Part shown: one piece after another, positions 23,963-36,900 of the stretch
How the letters are laid out: each line of letters begins with the position of its first letter
How positions within the stretch are numbered: position 1 is the stretch's first letter
Assembly (NCBI GenBank): GCA_005281725.1
Contig: SSBO01000009.1
Location: 10,007,755-10,071,754 of the forward strand
Reading direction: 5' to 3'
Origin: Wuchereria bancrofti
Taxonomy: Eukaryota > Nematoda > Chromadorea > Rhabditida > Onchocercidae
DNA: 64,000 nt
Notes under the pieces: generated by a model
What the model saw: the letters and a program-made list of their open reading frames with translations, nothing else
Told to the model about the DNA's origin: nothing
The model's database searches: none
Program-made: the position numbers and the translations under genes

Positions 23963-26900
23963 CTGCAATAAAAGTTTAATTGTAAAAAAAAAAAATAAAA
24001 ACAAAAATTCATTTTTTTTTTTCAAAATAAAAAAAATAAAACTTTATTTGGAATATTTTCAATGTGAATATAACATCAAACATACGAAAAAAAATTATGG
24101 AAATATAAATGATTTTAAAAGGTAAAAAAAATGCTTCAAAAGTTTAATAATTAATAATTTATTTATTTAATTTAATAATTTCATTCTTGTATGATCTGCA
24201 ATTTTAAATTGAAATATTAAAATTTCAACAATTTTTATCTTTTTTTATCTCGTTTTTTCGTAAATAAAAAGGTTTTTTATTAAATGGAAAATAATTGTTT
24301 TAATAAAATTTTTGGTCTTAAGGGTATTTTTTTCCCTTATTTTGTCCGTCTTAGGATATTTTAACTAATTAAATGCTAATTAAACACTAATCAGAAGATT
24401 AAGACATACTAAAATTTGTGTATTTGATTTGGAAATTTTATAAATGAAACAATTTTATAAAATGAAATATGTTAAAGAAAGAAATTAAAATGCATAGAAG
24501 ATTAAAAGGTAGTAAAAATAATATGATTTCTAATCAATTATATTATTTTTCATAATCACATTCAAATTAAATTTAAAAAAGTATGAAATGAAATTATAAC
24601 AATGATAGATTTCAAATGTAGAATTAATTATTAGAAGAAAATTAATTTTAAGATTAATTTTAAGTGACAATATTGTGTCTTTGCTTTAAATTATTATATC
24701 AGAAATTTTTTATGTTAGCAATAAAATTATAAATTTAAAAAATTACAAGGAAATAATTTTTTTTTTTTTTTGAAAGAAAAGAAAAATTAATGTGACAAGT
24801 AATTGATATTATAAATGACATTCTTTAATTCAAATCAGTAAAAAAAATATTTTAATTAAAACTTAAATAGTAAAATTAATGAAACAATTTTTTGTTGTTG
24901 AAAAATTTATTCAAATTTTTAAATAAACTTTCCTTATTAAATTTTAACTGGTTTAAACAATTTTTGCAAATTTATTTTAGTAACAAATCATACGATTTCT
25001 TTTTTTGAAAAAGAATGAAATATAATTTTGAAATTATTATAAAAAATAAAGATAAGACAATGTTGTATGATTGTGATAAAATAAAACTATAACCACCACA
25101 AAATTTGTTTTGAAAAAAGAAAAAGAAAGAAGGAAAGATAAAAAAGGATAGAAAAATTTTGATTTTTTTATAAATTTATAAAAATTATCCAATCGATGAA
25201 ATAATATTAGTCTAACAAAATGAAATATTAAATTGTTCAATTTCAGAATTATTTCTTGAAAAAAATAAAACTAATTTATGTAAATTCGATTTTTTTGTTT
25301 TAAATTGAAATGATTTCATCATCAATGATGTGAAAATGTGAAATAAATGCCTTCATCCAGGTATTTCTCTTAATTAATTCAGAATTGAAATTCTCGAATT
25401 TTTTTTTTGTGCGTGTGAACAAGTGATATTTGATAATAGATAAAAGATACATTTAAATGAAAAACATAAAAAGTGATAGTAATCAGTAAAAGAAAAAGAA
25501 AAATAACATTAATGATAAATAAGATTTGTTCATAAGTGAAAGTAATAAGATTTGTTTATGATTAGTGAGAATTCACTGATAAGAATTATTGATAATCATT
25601 ACAAAAGAGTACTAAAGATTGATAGATTCAAAAGAAGTAAAATTAATTACATAAATAAATGAGTAAAAAAAAAGAGTGTAAATAATGAGAAGATAATTTC
25701 AACAAAAAAAAAAAATTAAAAAAAAATTTCAATAAATGAAAGTTTTTTTATTTTAACATTTAATAAAATTCACAATAAATTTATTGATATTATTCGAAAC
25801 CAAAACTCAAAAAAAAAAAATATATCAAATAACAAAATATTTGTTATTAATAAATAATTTGAAAAAATTTTAATCATTTCATAATCGATATTTATTGGAA
25901 GTTATATGATCTATAAATGATTGTTATTATGAATTGTTAATAAATTTTATGAAATAAGCAAAAATTAAATGCATAAGTGAGAAATAAAAATGATAAATAA
26001 TAAGATGTAAATAATAAATAACAGAGAAAAGAAAAAAGAAAGGGAGAGAAAGAGAGAGAGAGAGAGAGAGAGGAAAGAAGGGATTATTGTTCTTATTGGT
26101 GAAAAGATGAATTACCTATTTTGCAAATGGCCATCTGTTTATTTTCTTCTCATTTCATTAATATATTTAATGTAATTGAAATTTGTATTTAAATTATCTC
26201 ATTTAGTTTTTGAAATTTTGTTAAATTATCTTTAAATTTTTCATGCCTCACCAATTAATTTTTTTTTTGGAGAGGAAAAATTAGAAATTTTATAACATTA
26301 AAAAATTTTTTTTACCTTTAATTATAATTAATAAATATTATTTCATTATGAGTAAAATAAAAATGAAAAAATATACACTTATATTTACTGCATATCTACA
26401 ACAATAACAATAACATAAAGCAATATAATAACAAATAATGCTATAACAATAAAGCAATTAAACAATAAAAATAAGAAAATCAATAAACAAATAACAAAAT
26501 GCTATTCATTTGTGATAATAAATAAATATTATGATTAAATTAGCTTTAATTATATTAAGACACAACTATCAAAACTATGTCCTTTTTTCAAAAAAAAGAA
26601 AAAATGAAATAAAACAAATAAATAAAAATAAAATTACATTTGCAATTTGAAAAGAAAAAAGAGAACAAATTTTATGAAATTAAAAATGAATGAATTATTT
26701 ATTTAAAAGGGACAAAAAAAAATTGTTGTTTTTACTAATAAATGGAAATTTACTGATGAAAATTTTTTACTAATAAATGAAAAAAAAAAAAACAGCAAAC
26801 AAAACGTCGTAATATTTGGAAAAAATGAGTGAATAGTAAACAAAAAGGTATTTGGACAGATAAAATATTTCAAAAATTTGATTGAAAACAAAAAAAAGCA

Positions 26901-28679
26901 AAGTATTTCTTTTTTTAACTAAAAAAATTGTAAAAAATAAGAAAGAAAAGAAAATGAAACAGTTTCGTTTTTTTTGCAAAAAAAATAGAAATATTCGATG
27001 ATAAATTTCACGTTTTATTGTTGTCATTTTGACAACTTATTTTTAAATTATGAATTTAACTTGTCTTTTAAATTTAAATTAACACAATAATATTGACAGT
27101 GAATTTTTCAATTTTTTCAATATTAATTTTCATTGCTATAAATTATTATTATTTAAATTTTTGCTGCGATAAATATTTGCAAATTATCATTTACTTATAA
27201 ATAATAATTTCATATTACAAATTAAAACTTATTAAATTTATTATGATAACAATCAGAATTCGCTTTTTTTTTCTTAAAAACAATAAATGAAATCATAAAA
27301 AATGATCGTATTATTATTAAAATTTCATTTTGTTAAATTATTAAAAAAGCTAATTTTGAAGAAATTTTTGCTTGATTTTTAACAAAAAAAGTTTTTCTTA
27401 AATTTTTTATTTAAAATATTTGATTTGAAATAGTAAAAATTCAATTTCATGCGAGAAGAAAAAAAAAAGACAATAATTTTAATACATTGTTTTGATGCCA
27501 AATTTATTTTCTCTTTCGCTTGCTCCTTCTTTTTTTTCTTTCGTTTAAATTTTATTGTAATCTTTTACATATATATATTTTTTTTCTTCCCATTATCTGA
27601 TTATATTTGAAAACATTAAATGAAATAATTTAAGACGAAATTAAATTGTATCGGAAAAATGATGTCAAATAGTTGACAAATGTTAACACATCAAAAGTGG
27701 TTGGTTTAAAATGACCTCATTAATTAAATCTAATAATGATACCTTTAATCGTCTAAGGCTTTTCACTTCTTCCTTACTTTATTTCTTACCGAATTATCAT
27801 TTTAGATAATAATTTAAGAAATTTTAAAACTTTAATTTCATTCGTCATTAATTTGAAAAGCATTAACACATGAATTGAGTATGTCATATATTTATTTCTT
27901 AACTTATTTAAAAATTATGATATATTTCAAATAAAAAGAAAAGAAAAATTAAAAGTAATAGCAGCAAAATATTACTTAAAATGAAATATTAGAAAAAAAT
28001 AGAAAAGAATAATTTAAAAAGTAATCAGATGTCCTAAAATTAGGAAAGATTTGAAATAAATGAACAATGAAATGATTTGAGTTAATTTTATTTTTAAATT
28101 TTAGAATGTGATTTGAAATGAATTCATGCTAAAACAGGTAAACAAACTTTAGAATTACATAAAGTTACACTTGCAATATTTATAATTTTAATTTTATTAA
28201 AATTAACCTCAAAATTTCTTCCAATGAATTAATTGATAAATATTTAGATTAAATGCTATTTATTATACTTTTTTTTTTCATTTCTTTAACTAAGCGTAAA
28301 AATTAATTGATAAGATATTAATTGATAAAATGTATCATAATTGCATAACTGATTACTTGAATAATTAATATGATTAACAATTTCTCATAATTTATTTTAC
28401 AATATATATTATTAATGATAAAATATACATTATTAACAAAAAAAAATACTATTAATGATAAAAATATATTATTTATTATTAATGATAAAATTTTAGTAAA
28501 CAAATATGATAAAAATTTTAGAAAAAATTTTAAAACTAACTACAATTTATCAATTTCATACATTAATATTTTACGCTGAAAATATTATTAGTGAAATTAA
28601 TAAAGAAAAAGATGCTAAATTTTTAATTCTACCTTTATCATTTCTAAATCATAATGTTACATAATGATGACAATAACAG
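23963..28679. other. AT-rich stretch upstream of the large gene
   Basis: If exon 1 is the true 5' end, the promoter lies here. No TATA-like element can be singled out in such AT-rich DNA. There are poly-A/T runs, a GA microsatellite at 26039-26077 and no exon with convincing coding content. Confidence 0.6.
26039..26077. repeat. (GA)n microsatellite
   Basis: About 39 bp of GAGAGA with a few AA/GG interruptions. Confidence 0.85.
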
Positions 28680-28806
28680 TAATAATTAATTATAATAATG
28701 ATAACAAAAGTTAATAGTAACAAAATAGTAAATAATAATAAAATAATTAATAATAATATTAACAAAATAATAAACAATAATAGCAAAATAATAATAATAA
28801 TAAAAA
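28680..28806. repeat. AAT-rich microsatellite
   Basis: Interrupted AATAATA / AATAGTAAC trinucleotide tract; the Tyr/Ile-rich minus-strand frame over it is a by-product. Confidence 0.8.
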
Positions 28807-28894
28807 ATTTTCAATAAATGTCCCCTCGAAAATGGAATTGGTAGTTTGTTCAAGAAATGTGTTAAAGTGTTGAACATGCAATTATCTCTCTTAC

Positions 28895-28950
28895 CTTCTT
28901 TTCTTCTACCTTTTTCAAGGACTTTTAAAATGTTGTCAACTGCCCAGCAT
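28895..28950 (-). other. candidate isolated coding exon (56 nt), minus strand
   Basis: A TTTAG acceptor is followed by A|TGC TGG GCA GTT GAC..., giving 'CWAVDNILKVLEKGRRKE', then G|GTAAGAG, a near-consensus donor. The amino-acid mix is far less biased than its surroundings. It leaves a phase (2 in, 1 out) that does not join directly to the 23962 exon, so an intervening exon would be needed if it belongs to that gene. It may be chance. Confidence 0.2.
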
Positions 28951-29404
28951 CTAAATGGTTATTTCTTTCATTTGCACTCAAATAATAGATTCAAATATTT
29001 TGAATGAGATCAAATTTTACAATTAATAATGACATAAATAAAAGTGGAAAAATCCTTTCATAAAGTCAAACATTAAACATTTTCATCAATTTATAAACAA
29101 TTTATATAAAATGAAAATGTATGAATATAATTTTTAGAAATAAGTGAAGAAAAAAAAATTTTTTTTTTGTTTCTAGAAAATGTATGTAAGTTATTTAAAT
29201 TAATTAAATTTTAATAATCCAGTAATTAGTTGATTGCTTAATTAATTAAAGCTTAATTTATAAAATAACAAAAGATTGAAAGATGTTATTGAAAGATGTG
29301 TAAGATTTTTATAATCGATATTCAATTAAATTTTAATTTTAATCTTAATAACAAGCATAAAGTGATATTTATTATACAAGAAAAAGTGATAAAAATCAAA
29401 TTTA
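28951..29404. other. AT-rich non-coding stretch
   Basis: Low-complexity sequence between the candidate exon and the 29-bp array; nothing recognised. Confidence 0.6.
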
Positions 29405-29800
29405 AGGTGATAAGTATCGAATATAATGGAATGTTAACAAATGATTACTATTTGATGGAATGATAACAAATGATTACTGTTTAGTGAATGATAACAAATG
29501 ATTACTCTTTAATGAAATGATAGCAAATGATTACTATTTTAAGAAATGATTACAAATGATTACTATTTTAAGAAATGATTACAAATGATTACTATTTTAA
29601 GAAATGATTACAAATGATTACTATTTTAAGAAATGATTACAAATGATTACTATTTAATGAAATGATAGCAAATGATTACTATATGATGGTATGATTACAA
29701 ATGATTACTATTTTAAGAAATGATTACAAATGATTATTATTTGATGGGGTGATAACAAATGATTACTATTTATGCGATAGTGATAACATTTACTAATAAA
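29405..29800. repeat. 29-bp minisatellite
   Basis: About 13 copies of 'aagaaatgattacaaatgat' + 'tactatttt' and variants (aatgatagca, gatggggtgataaca). The central copies at 29541-29640 repeat with an exact 29-bp period. Confidence 0.9.
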
Positions 29801-30780
29801 TGTTAATTTTGATTTACTAAATCAAATATATATCATTTTGTATGATATCGTAAAATGTTTGTTTGATATCACATAAATAAATTTAATTGCCAATATATTT
29901 CGGCATAAACTTTGATCTCTTTCTCTCTCCCTCTCTCTTTTCTCCTTCTTTCCCTCTTTCTTCCTCTCTATCTCCTTGTTTTTTTTGTTCATAAAGGCAT
30001 CATGAATTAAATTCAAAGAAAAAAAATTCATGAAAATAACAAAATTACAACAAAACCACAAAATTAAAGCAATGAAAAATAAAAAAAAAAGGAAACTGGT
30101 TTAAATTTAATTTTATTTGTTTAAATTAAAATGAACAAAAAAAATAAATTGATTATTTTAATTAGCCTTTGTTAGGCATATCATAACAATTTCAATTCTT
30201 CTAATTTTAACTAATTTTTGATTGACAGTAATTATAATTTCCTTCACTTTTCTGTTCTTCCATAAATTAATTTTTAAAATTTGCCATTTTTTTTTCTTCC
30301 CGTTTCCCTTTTTTAAGCTAAATGTTTTTGATTCAAAAAAGACTTTTTTTTTCATTTTTCCCTAAATTAAGAATTGTCTTTCATTAAATTTATATTAAAT
30401 AGAGAAAAAAAAGTAATAGAAGTTTAAATTAAATTTAAATTTTGAATCGTAAATTTTTTGATAATGTTTAATTTTGCAGTTGTTGCACTTATAATTTATT
30501 TTAAAACAATTTGAAAATTATTTTAAAACAATTTGAAAATTCAAACAATCAATTTTGATAAAATGAAAAAAAAAAAGAAAACAATGACATGTATTGTTTA
30601 ATTGAAGTGAAAAATTGGAAATTGTTGCAATATCCGGAAAATGTGAAAACCGGTTAGAAGTAAGACAAAAAAATGTTAGCAAATTTTTAAATTGATTAAC
30701 ATAATAAATCAAAGAACGAAATTTTTGACTAATTATTGCAACGTTGGAAAGAAATGAAAAGACGAAAGACAATAAGATTT

Positions 30781-30846
30781 ATCTGGATTTGCCGGCGTTT
30801 ATCCGGATTTATCGGGATTTATCGGGGTTTATCTGGATTTATACTG
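30781..30846. repeat. 11-12-bp G-rich repeat 'atttatc(c/g)gg'
   Basis: Six or so imperfect units (atttatctgg, atttgccggc, gtttatccgg, atttatcggg, atttatcggg, gtttatctgg). It is one of the few GC-containing spots in this region. The same segment reappears at about 32665-32730 in the duplicate copy. Confidence 0.75.
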
Positions 30847-31019
30847 GTAGAAAAACAACAGAATAATTTTAGGAATTAATTTTTCGTTCGTCGCGAATAA
30901 AAATGGAAAATGGAGGATGTTTATTTGAAAAGGAGAAAAATTGGAATTAATTAATTCTAATTTGAAAATAAATGAGCCGAAAAATGTAGAAAGAAAATAA
31001 GAATAGAAAAAAAAAACAG

Positions 31020-31290
31020 AGAGAGAAAGAAAAAGAGGAGAATAGTCTTTTTTGAGTATTATTATTTAATTTAAATAAGTTAGCAAAAGATTTAAATAAA
31101 TTAAATAAGGCATGGCAAGAGAGAATAAAAGAAAGAGAGAAAATATGCCTTTGTTACGGTGAATTTATATTAATTTTATTTGCATAAACAAAATTTGTTA
31201 TACTATCAAAATGAGAAAAAGTAATAAAAGAAGCAATGAGAGAGAGAAATGGGGAGAGCGAGAGAGAGGAAAAGGAGGAGAGAGAAAGGG
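31020..31290. repeat. polypurine (GA-rich) tracts
   Basis: GAGAGAAAGAAAAAGAGGAG and related runs on the plus strand, repeated at about 32904-33178 in the duplicate copy. Nothing coding. Confidence 0.7.
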
Positions 31291-31384
31291 AGAGAATATT
31301 CTTTTTTTTTCAATTTTCAGAATTAACTTTTATTTCATTAATGATGTATGTTAAATATCAATGATGCGGTTAAAAAGATCAATG

Positions 31385-31573
31385 AATAAAATGAAATGAA
31401 ACGAAATGAAATGAAATGGAACGAAATGAAATGAATGAAATGAAATGAAATGAAATGAAATGAAATGGAATGAAATGAAATGAAATGAAATGAAATGAAA
31501 TGGAATGAAATGAAATGAAATGAAATGAAATGAAATGGAATGAAATGAAATGAAATGAAATGAAATGAAATGG
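31385..31573. repeat. (GAAAT)n pentanucleotide array with GGAAT interruptions, truncated at the N
   Basis: Pure ATGAAATGAA runs interrupted by 'ggaatg' about every 35-40 bp. The array ends at the assembly join, so its true length is unknown from this contig. Confidence 0.9.
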
Positions 31574-31574
31574 N
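31574..31574. other. assembly join (single N)
   Basis: Single undetermined base at the end of one GAAAT array, exactly where the 1.88-kb duplicate restarts. Confidence 0.9.
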
Positions 31575-33269
31575 ATGATTACAAATGATTACTATTTTAA
31601 GAAATGATTACAAATGATTATTATTTGATGGGGTGATAACAAATGATTACTATTTATGCGATAGTGATAACATTTACTAATAAATGTTAATTTTGATTTA
31701 CTAAATCAAATATATATCATTTTGTATGATATCGTAAAATGTTTGTTTGATATCACATAAATAAATTTAATTGCCAATATATTTCGGCATAAACTTTGAT
31801 CTCTTTCTCTCTCCCTCTCTCTTTTCTCCTTCTTTCCCTCTTTCTTCCTCTCTATCTCCTTGTTTTTTTTGTTCATAAAGGCATCATGAATTAAATTCAA
31901 AGAAAAAAAATTCATGAAAATAACAAAATTACAACAAAACCACAAAATTAAAGCAATGAAAAATAAAAAAAAAAGGAAACTGGTTTAAATTTAATTTTAT
32001 TTGTTTAAATTAAAATGAACAAAAAAAATAAATTGATTATTTTAATTAGCCTTTGTTAGGCATATCATAACAATTTCAATTCTTCTAATTTTAACTAATT
32101 TTTGATTGACAGTAATTATAATTTCCTTCACTTTTCTGTTCTTCCATAAATTAATTTTTAAAATTTGCCATTTTTTTTTCTTCCCGTTTCCCTTTTTTAA
32201 GCTAAATGTTTTTGATTCAAAAAAGACTTTTTTTTTCATTTTTCCCTAAATTAAGAATTGTCTTTCATTAAATTTATATTAAATAGAGAAAAAAAAGTAA
32301 TAGAAGTTTAAATTAAATTTAAATTTTGAATCGTAAATTTTTTGATAATGTTTAATTTTGCAGTTGTTGCACTTATAATTTATTTTAAAACAATTTGAAA
32401 ATTATTTTAAAACAATTTGAAAATTCAAACAATCAATTTTGATAAAATGAAAAAAAAAAAGAAAACAATGACATGTATTGTTTAATTGAAGTGAAAAATT
32501 GGAAATTGTTGCAATATCCGGAAAATGTGAAAACCGGTTAGAAGTAAGACAAAAAAATGTTAGCAAATTTTTAAATTGATTAACATAATAAATCAAAGAA
32601 CGAAATTTTTGACTAATTATTGCAACGTTGGAAAGAAATGAAAAGACGAAAGACAATAAGATTTATCTGGATTTGCCGGCGTTTATCCGGATTTATCGGG
32701 ATTTATCGGGGTTTATCTGGATTTATACTGGTAGAAAAACAACAGAATAATTTTAGGAATTAATTTTTCGTTCGTCGCGAATAAAAATGGAAAATGGAGG
32801 ATGTTTATTTGAAAAGGAGAAAAATTGGAATTAATTAATTCTAATTTGAAAATAAATGAGCCGAAAAATGTAGAAAGAAAATAAGAATAGAAAAAAAAAA
32901 CAGAGAGAGAAAGAAAAAGAGGAGAATAGTCTTTTTTGAGTATTATTATTTAATTTAAATAAGTTAGCAAAAGATTTAAATAAATTAAATAAGGCATGGC
33001 AAGAGAGAATAAAAGAAAGAGAGAAAATATGCCTTTGTTACGGTGAATTTATATTAATTTTATTTGCATAAACAAAATTTGTTATACTATCAAAATGAGA
33101 AAAAGTAATAAAAGAAGCAATGAGAGAGAGAAATGGGGAGAGCGAGAGAGAGGAAAAGGAGGAGAGAGAAAGGGAGAGAATATTCTTTTTTTTTCAATTT
33201 TCAGAATTAACTTTTATTTCATTAATGATGTATGTTAAATATCAATGATGCGGTTAAAAAGATCAATGA

Positions 33270-33692
33270 ATAAAATGAAATGAAACGAAATGAAATGAAA
33301 TGGAACGAAATGAAATGAATGAAATGAAATGAAATGAAATGAAATGAAATGAATGAAATGAAATGAAATGAAATGAAATGAAATGAAATGAAATGAAATG
33401 AAATGAAATGAAATGAAATGAAATGAAATGAAATGAAATGAAATGAAATGAAATGAAATGAAATGAAATGAAATGAAATGAAATGAAATGAAATGAAATG
33501 AAATGAAATGAAATGAAATGAAATGAAATGAAATGAAATGAAATGAAATGAAATGAAATAAATGAAATGAAATGAAATGAAATGAAATGAAATGAAATGA
33601 AATGAAATGAAATGAAATGAAATGAAATGAAATGAAATGAAATGAAATGAAATGAAATGAAATGAAATGAAATGAAATGAAATGAAATGAAA
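33270..33692. repeat. (GAAAT)n pentanucleotide array
   Basis: About 420 bp of almost perfect GAAAT units. The minus-strand open frame of repeated Ile-Ser-Phe-His-Phe is simply the repeat, which has no stop codon in that frame. Confidence 0.95.
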
Positions 33693-33970
33693 TCAATGAA
33701 TGAATGAATGAATGAATGAATGAATGAATGAATGAATGAATGAATGAATGAATGAATGAATGAATGAATGAATGAATGAATGAATGAATGAATGAATGAA
33801 TGAATGAATGAATGAATGAATGAATGAATGAATGAATGAATGAATGAATGAAGAATGAATGAATGAATGAATGAATGAATGAATGAATGAATGAATGAAT
33901 GAATGAATGAATGAATGAATGAATGAATGAATGAATGAATGAATGAATGAATGAATGAATGAATGAATGA
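33693..33970. repeat. (TGAA)n tetranucleotide array
   Basis: About 275 bp of uninterrupted TGAA units apart from one 1-bp slip near 33852. It follows the GAAAT array without a spacer. The Phe-Ile-His-Ser minus-strand frame is a repeat artefact. Confidence 0.95.
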
Positions 33971-36900
33971 AATTAAATGAAATGAAATGAGATGAAATGA
34001 ATGAATAAATGCATAAAATGATCAAACCGGTCTGATTAACAAGTTTTTTTTCTTTTTAAAAAAAAAAAAAAACATTAATTTAATTATCCATTTTAGCGTC
34101 CTATTTACGATGAAGAAATGCAAGGAAAAAAAGTGAAGGACAAAAACTGAAGAAATGAAATTGAAAAATTAAAATTTAAGATAAAAAAAATTTTTGCTTC
34201 TCTTTTTAAACTTTTGCGAATTTTTTTTTTCGCTTCTTTTTTCGTTTTTTTGCTTTTTTTTTTTGCTTTTTTTCTCGCTTTTTTCGTTTGGAGTGAATGT
34301 TTCAAATTAAAAATTGATGAACTTTTAAGTAAAATTTTTATTTTACAAAATTTCATTTTATGTCTATTTTTTCGTCTTTTATGAAAACAAAAAGCGAAAA
34401 GAAATAGAAACAAAATAAATATTTATAGTAAATGATTGCATATTTGATGATTTCAAATTAAAAAATTATTTCCTTTTTATTTTAATTCTTTTTCTTTTTT
34501 TCTCTCCTCAATTAATACATTTATAATCATTTCATTCGATTTCGAATATGACCTATGACATCATTAAAAGCGCACAATAATTTGTAATAATTTGTGATAA
34601 ATTATCCATTGAATGAAATATTCATTAAAGTGCAGAATTAAAGTATAAATTGAAATTATCGGAAATGAAATAAATTTTAATTATTATATAACAAAATTGG
34701 ATATTACATGAATTAAAGGAAATCATATATTTAAAATAGTAATACCAGAAAGAATAATAATAAATAATGATTAAAATGAAAGTAACAATACATTAGATAT
34801 GAAAAGTAATAATCAATGATTAAAATGGAAAATTCATAAAGATGTCAAAAATTTGATTAGACACAATTTAATTCAAATTTGATTAAATCAACACACAATT
34901 AAACCATACACTTGAATTATCGTTTTTGAAATAAAAATTGTCAAATTGTCAAAAAAACCTTTCGCGAATAAAATGGGTGCAATCATAATAACATCACTAA
35001 TTGAAATCAATTAGTAAAATTAATTGATAAAATTAATTGATTCCATACTTTACAGAATCATAATACTTGAAAGCTAGCAATTAATTAGGTGAAAAAATTT
35101 ATTTATTCCGAAAATTTAACAAATTTAAAATAATTCAATTGATATTACATTTAATTAGTAAAATCAAATTTACTTTGAAATTAAGCTTAAAGCCTAGGTA
35201 ATCCCAATGAAATTATTCATTAGTTCAAAATTTCAAAGAAGATAAGATTAAAACTTTTATCAGAAATTTAGATGGATTAAATTTATTGTAAAATATTTGA
35301 AGCATATATGAGGAGGAGGGAGAATAAAAACAAAAAAAAAAATGAAATCATAATTAAAATATTTATAAATTAGATTTTTTAATCAAAATTAATAATTATT
35401 TTATCAGATATACATACATTAATTATCTAAAATTTTATTTTTATCGTAATTTCTAAAAAGTAATTTAACAAATTAATAGTTAAAACAGACAAAGTGATAA
35501 ATTTATTTAGGGAACAAAAAAAAAAAAAGTGCCAAATGTATGAGCCAAAAAAAGAAAAAGATTTATTACAAAGAATAGTTGGCTACAGCTGTGCTATCAG
35601 AAAAAAAAAGGAAAAGAAAATATGCAAGAAAAAAAAAGTAATGCAAAATTTTTTAAAAAGATTTTTCCTCAAAAAAAAAAAAAAAAAGAGAGAGAAAGGA
35701 ATGAAATTGATAAGAAGCTAAATTTTAGCTAACAACAAATGATAATAAAGAAATATGTAAAGTGAGGACAAGAAAAACTTTTAGTACTAAATTAGCCAAG
35801 CAAGAATTGGCCTGATAAAAAAGTATTAATTAAGTAATATGGAAAATTATTAAATAAAATGAAAAGTTATAACTCTCTTCTTTTATTTCTTTTTTTTTTT
35901 CTTTCTTTAAACATAAAGCTAAATTATTGAAGAATAAAAAGACGCAAAAAAATTCAAGGAATAAAATTTTTTGATTCAAAATAATGAAATTAAAAAATTT
36001 TCGCCGTTAATTCCATATGATATTTATAGGAATGAATTGTAAATGATAATTGTATTGCAATTTAAAATTGTGATTTGTAATTTAAAATAAAAATAATTAT
36101 TACATACTGAAGATTTTTGAGAGAGAAAAAAAAAACCAAGCAAACAGATTGTAAATATATAGTAGAAAATTGGTACTTATTGGTATTTATTGTAAAAAAA
36201 TGAGAAAATAAAAATTGAAAACATATATTATAATTTTTTCATTCTATTTTTATGAAAAAAATAAATAATAAATGAGTAAAATTAATAATTATAATTATAA
36301 CGATTGGAAAAATAGTAAGAAATTACCAATTATTGTTAATATAAAATAATGATAAAGTTCAAATAAAATTAGATAAAAAAAACATGTCTTAAATCATCAA
36401 AAATTTCATTTCAACCTTAGAATTTCAAAAAAAAAAAAAAAAATTCATTTCAATCCATCATTCATCTTTTGAGAAGACCAAAAAAGAAAAAAAAAATGTG
36501 AAAAGATATGGAAAAGCATTGATTGTTGATGAAATTTTCAAGGACAATCCGATTCAATCCGATGATACCACTACCAATTCATCAACAATAATTCTTATGA
36601 AAAAAGAAGAAAAAAATAAATAAATAAATAAAAGAAAAAAATAAAAAGAAAATTTTCTACAGAAAATTATCCAACAATAACGACAATAATTGATTGAATG
36701 GAACTGAAAAAAAATTGAAATGCGCAAATTGTATATTTTGAAATGAAACAAAAAAAAAATGAAAAGGAAAAAAGAAACGAAGAAACAAAAGGGAAAAAAT
36801 ATTTAAATCATATACAATGAATTAGATACGATGGAAAAGATTTATAAATTTATAAATTTAAATTTAAATTTAAACTTAACATTTATGTAAAACTAATATT

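Larger units (their letters stand above)
29691..33330. repeat. 1.88-kb direct duplication abutting the N at 31574 (probable unmerged contig overlap)
   Basis: 29691-31573 is matched by the sequence starting at 31575 with a constant offset of 1,884 bp and no difference I could find until the terminal GAAAT array. The left copy stops and the right copy starts exactly at the N. Everything inside (GA tracts, a G-rich 11-12-bp repeat, several AT-rich short frames) is present twice for that reason and should be counted once. Confidence 0.9.

Noticed and set aside
26109..26135. Micro-exon-like minus-strand ATGGCCATTTGCAAAATAG between CAG and GTAATT
   Set aside because: Nineteen nt; the phase does not fit the next known exon and no other support exists.
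29405..29800. Regular 29-bp repeat considered as a CRISPR array
   Set aside because: No unique spacers between repeats, and the genome is clearly eukaryotic.
30158..32656. Short Lys/Phe-rich frames occurring in two identical sets
   Set aside because: They are identical because the region is written twice (contig overlap), not because they are a conserved gene family.
33235..34025. Long minus-strand frames of repeated ISFHF and SFIH (153 and 110 codons)
   Set aside because: Pure translation of the GAAAT and TGAA microsatellites; no start context, splice signals or non-repetitive coding sequence.
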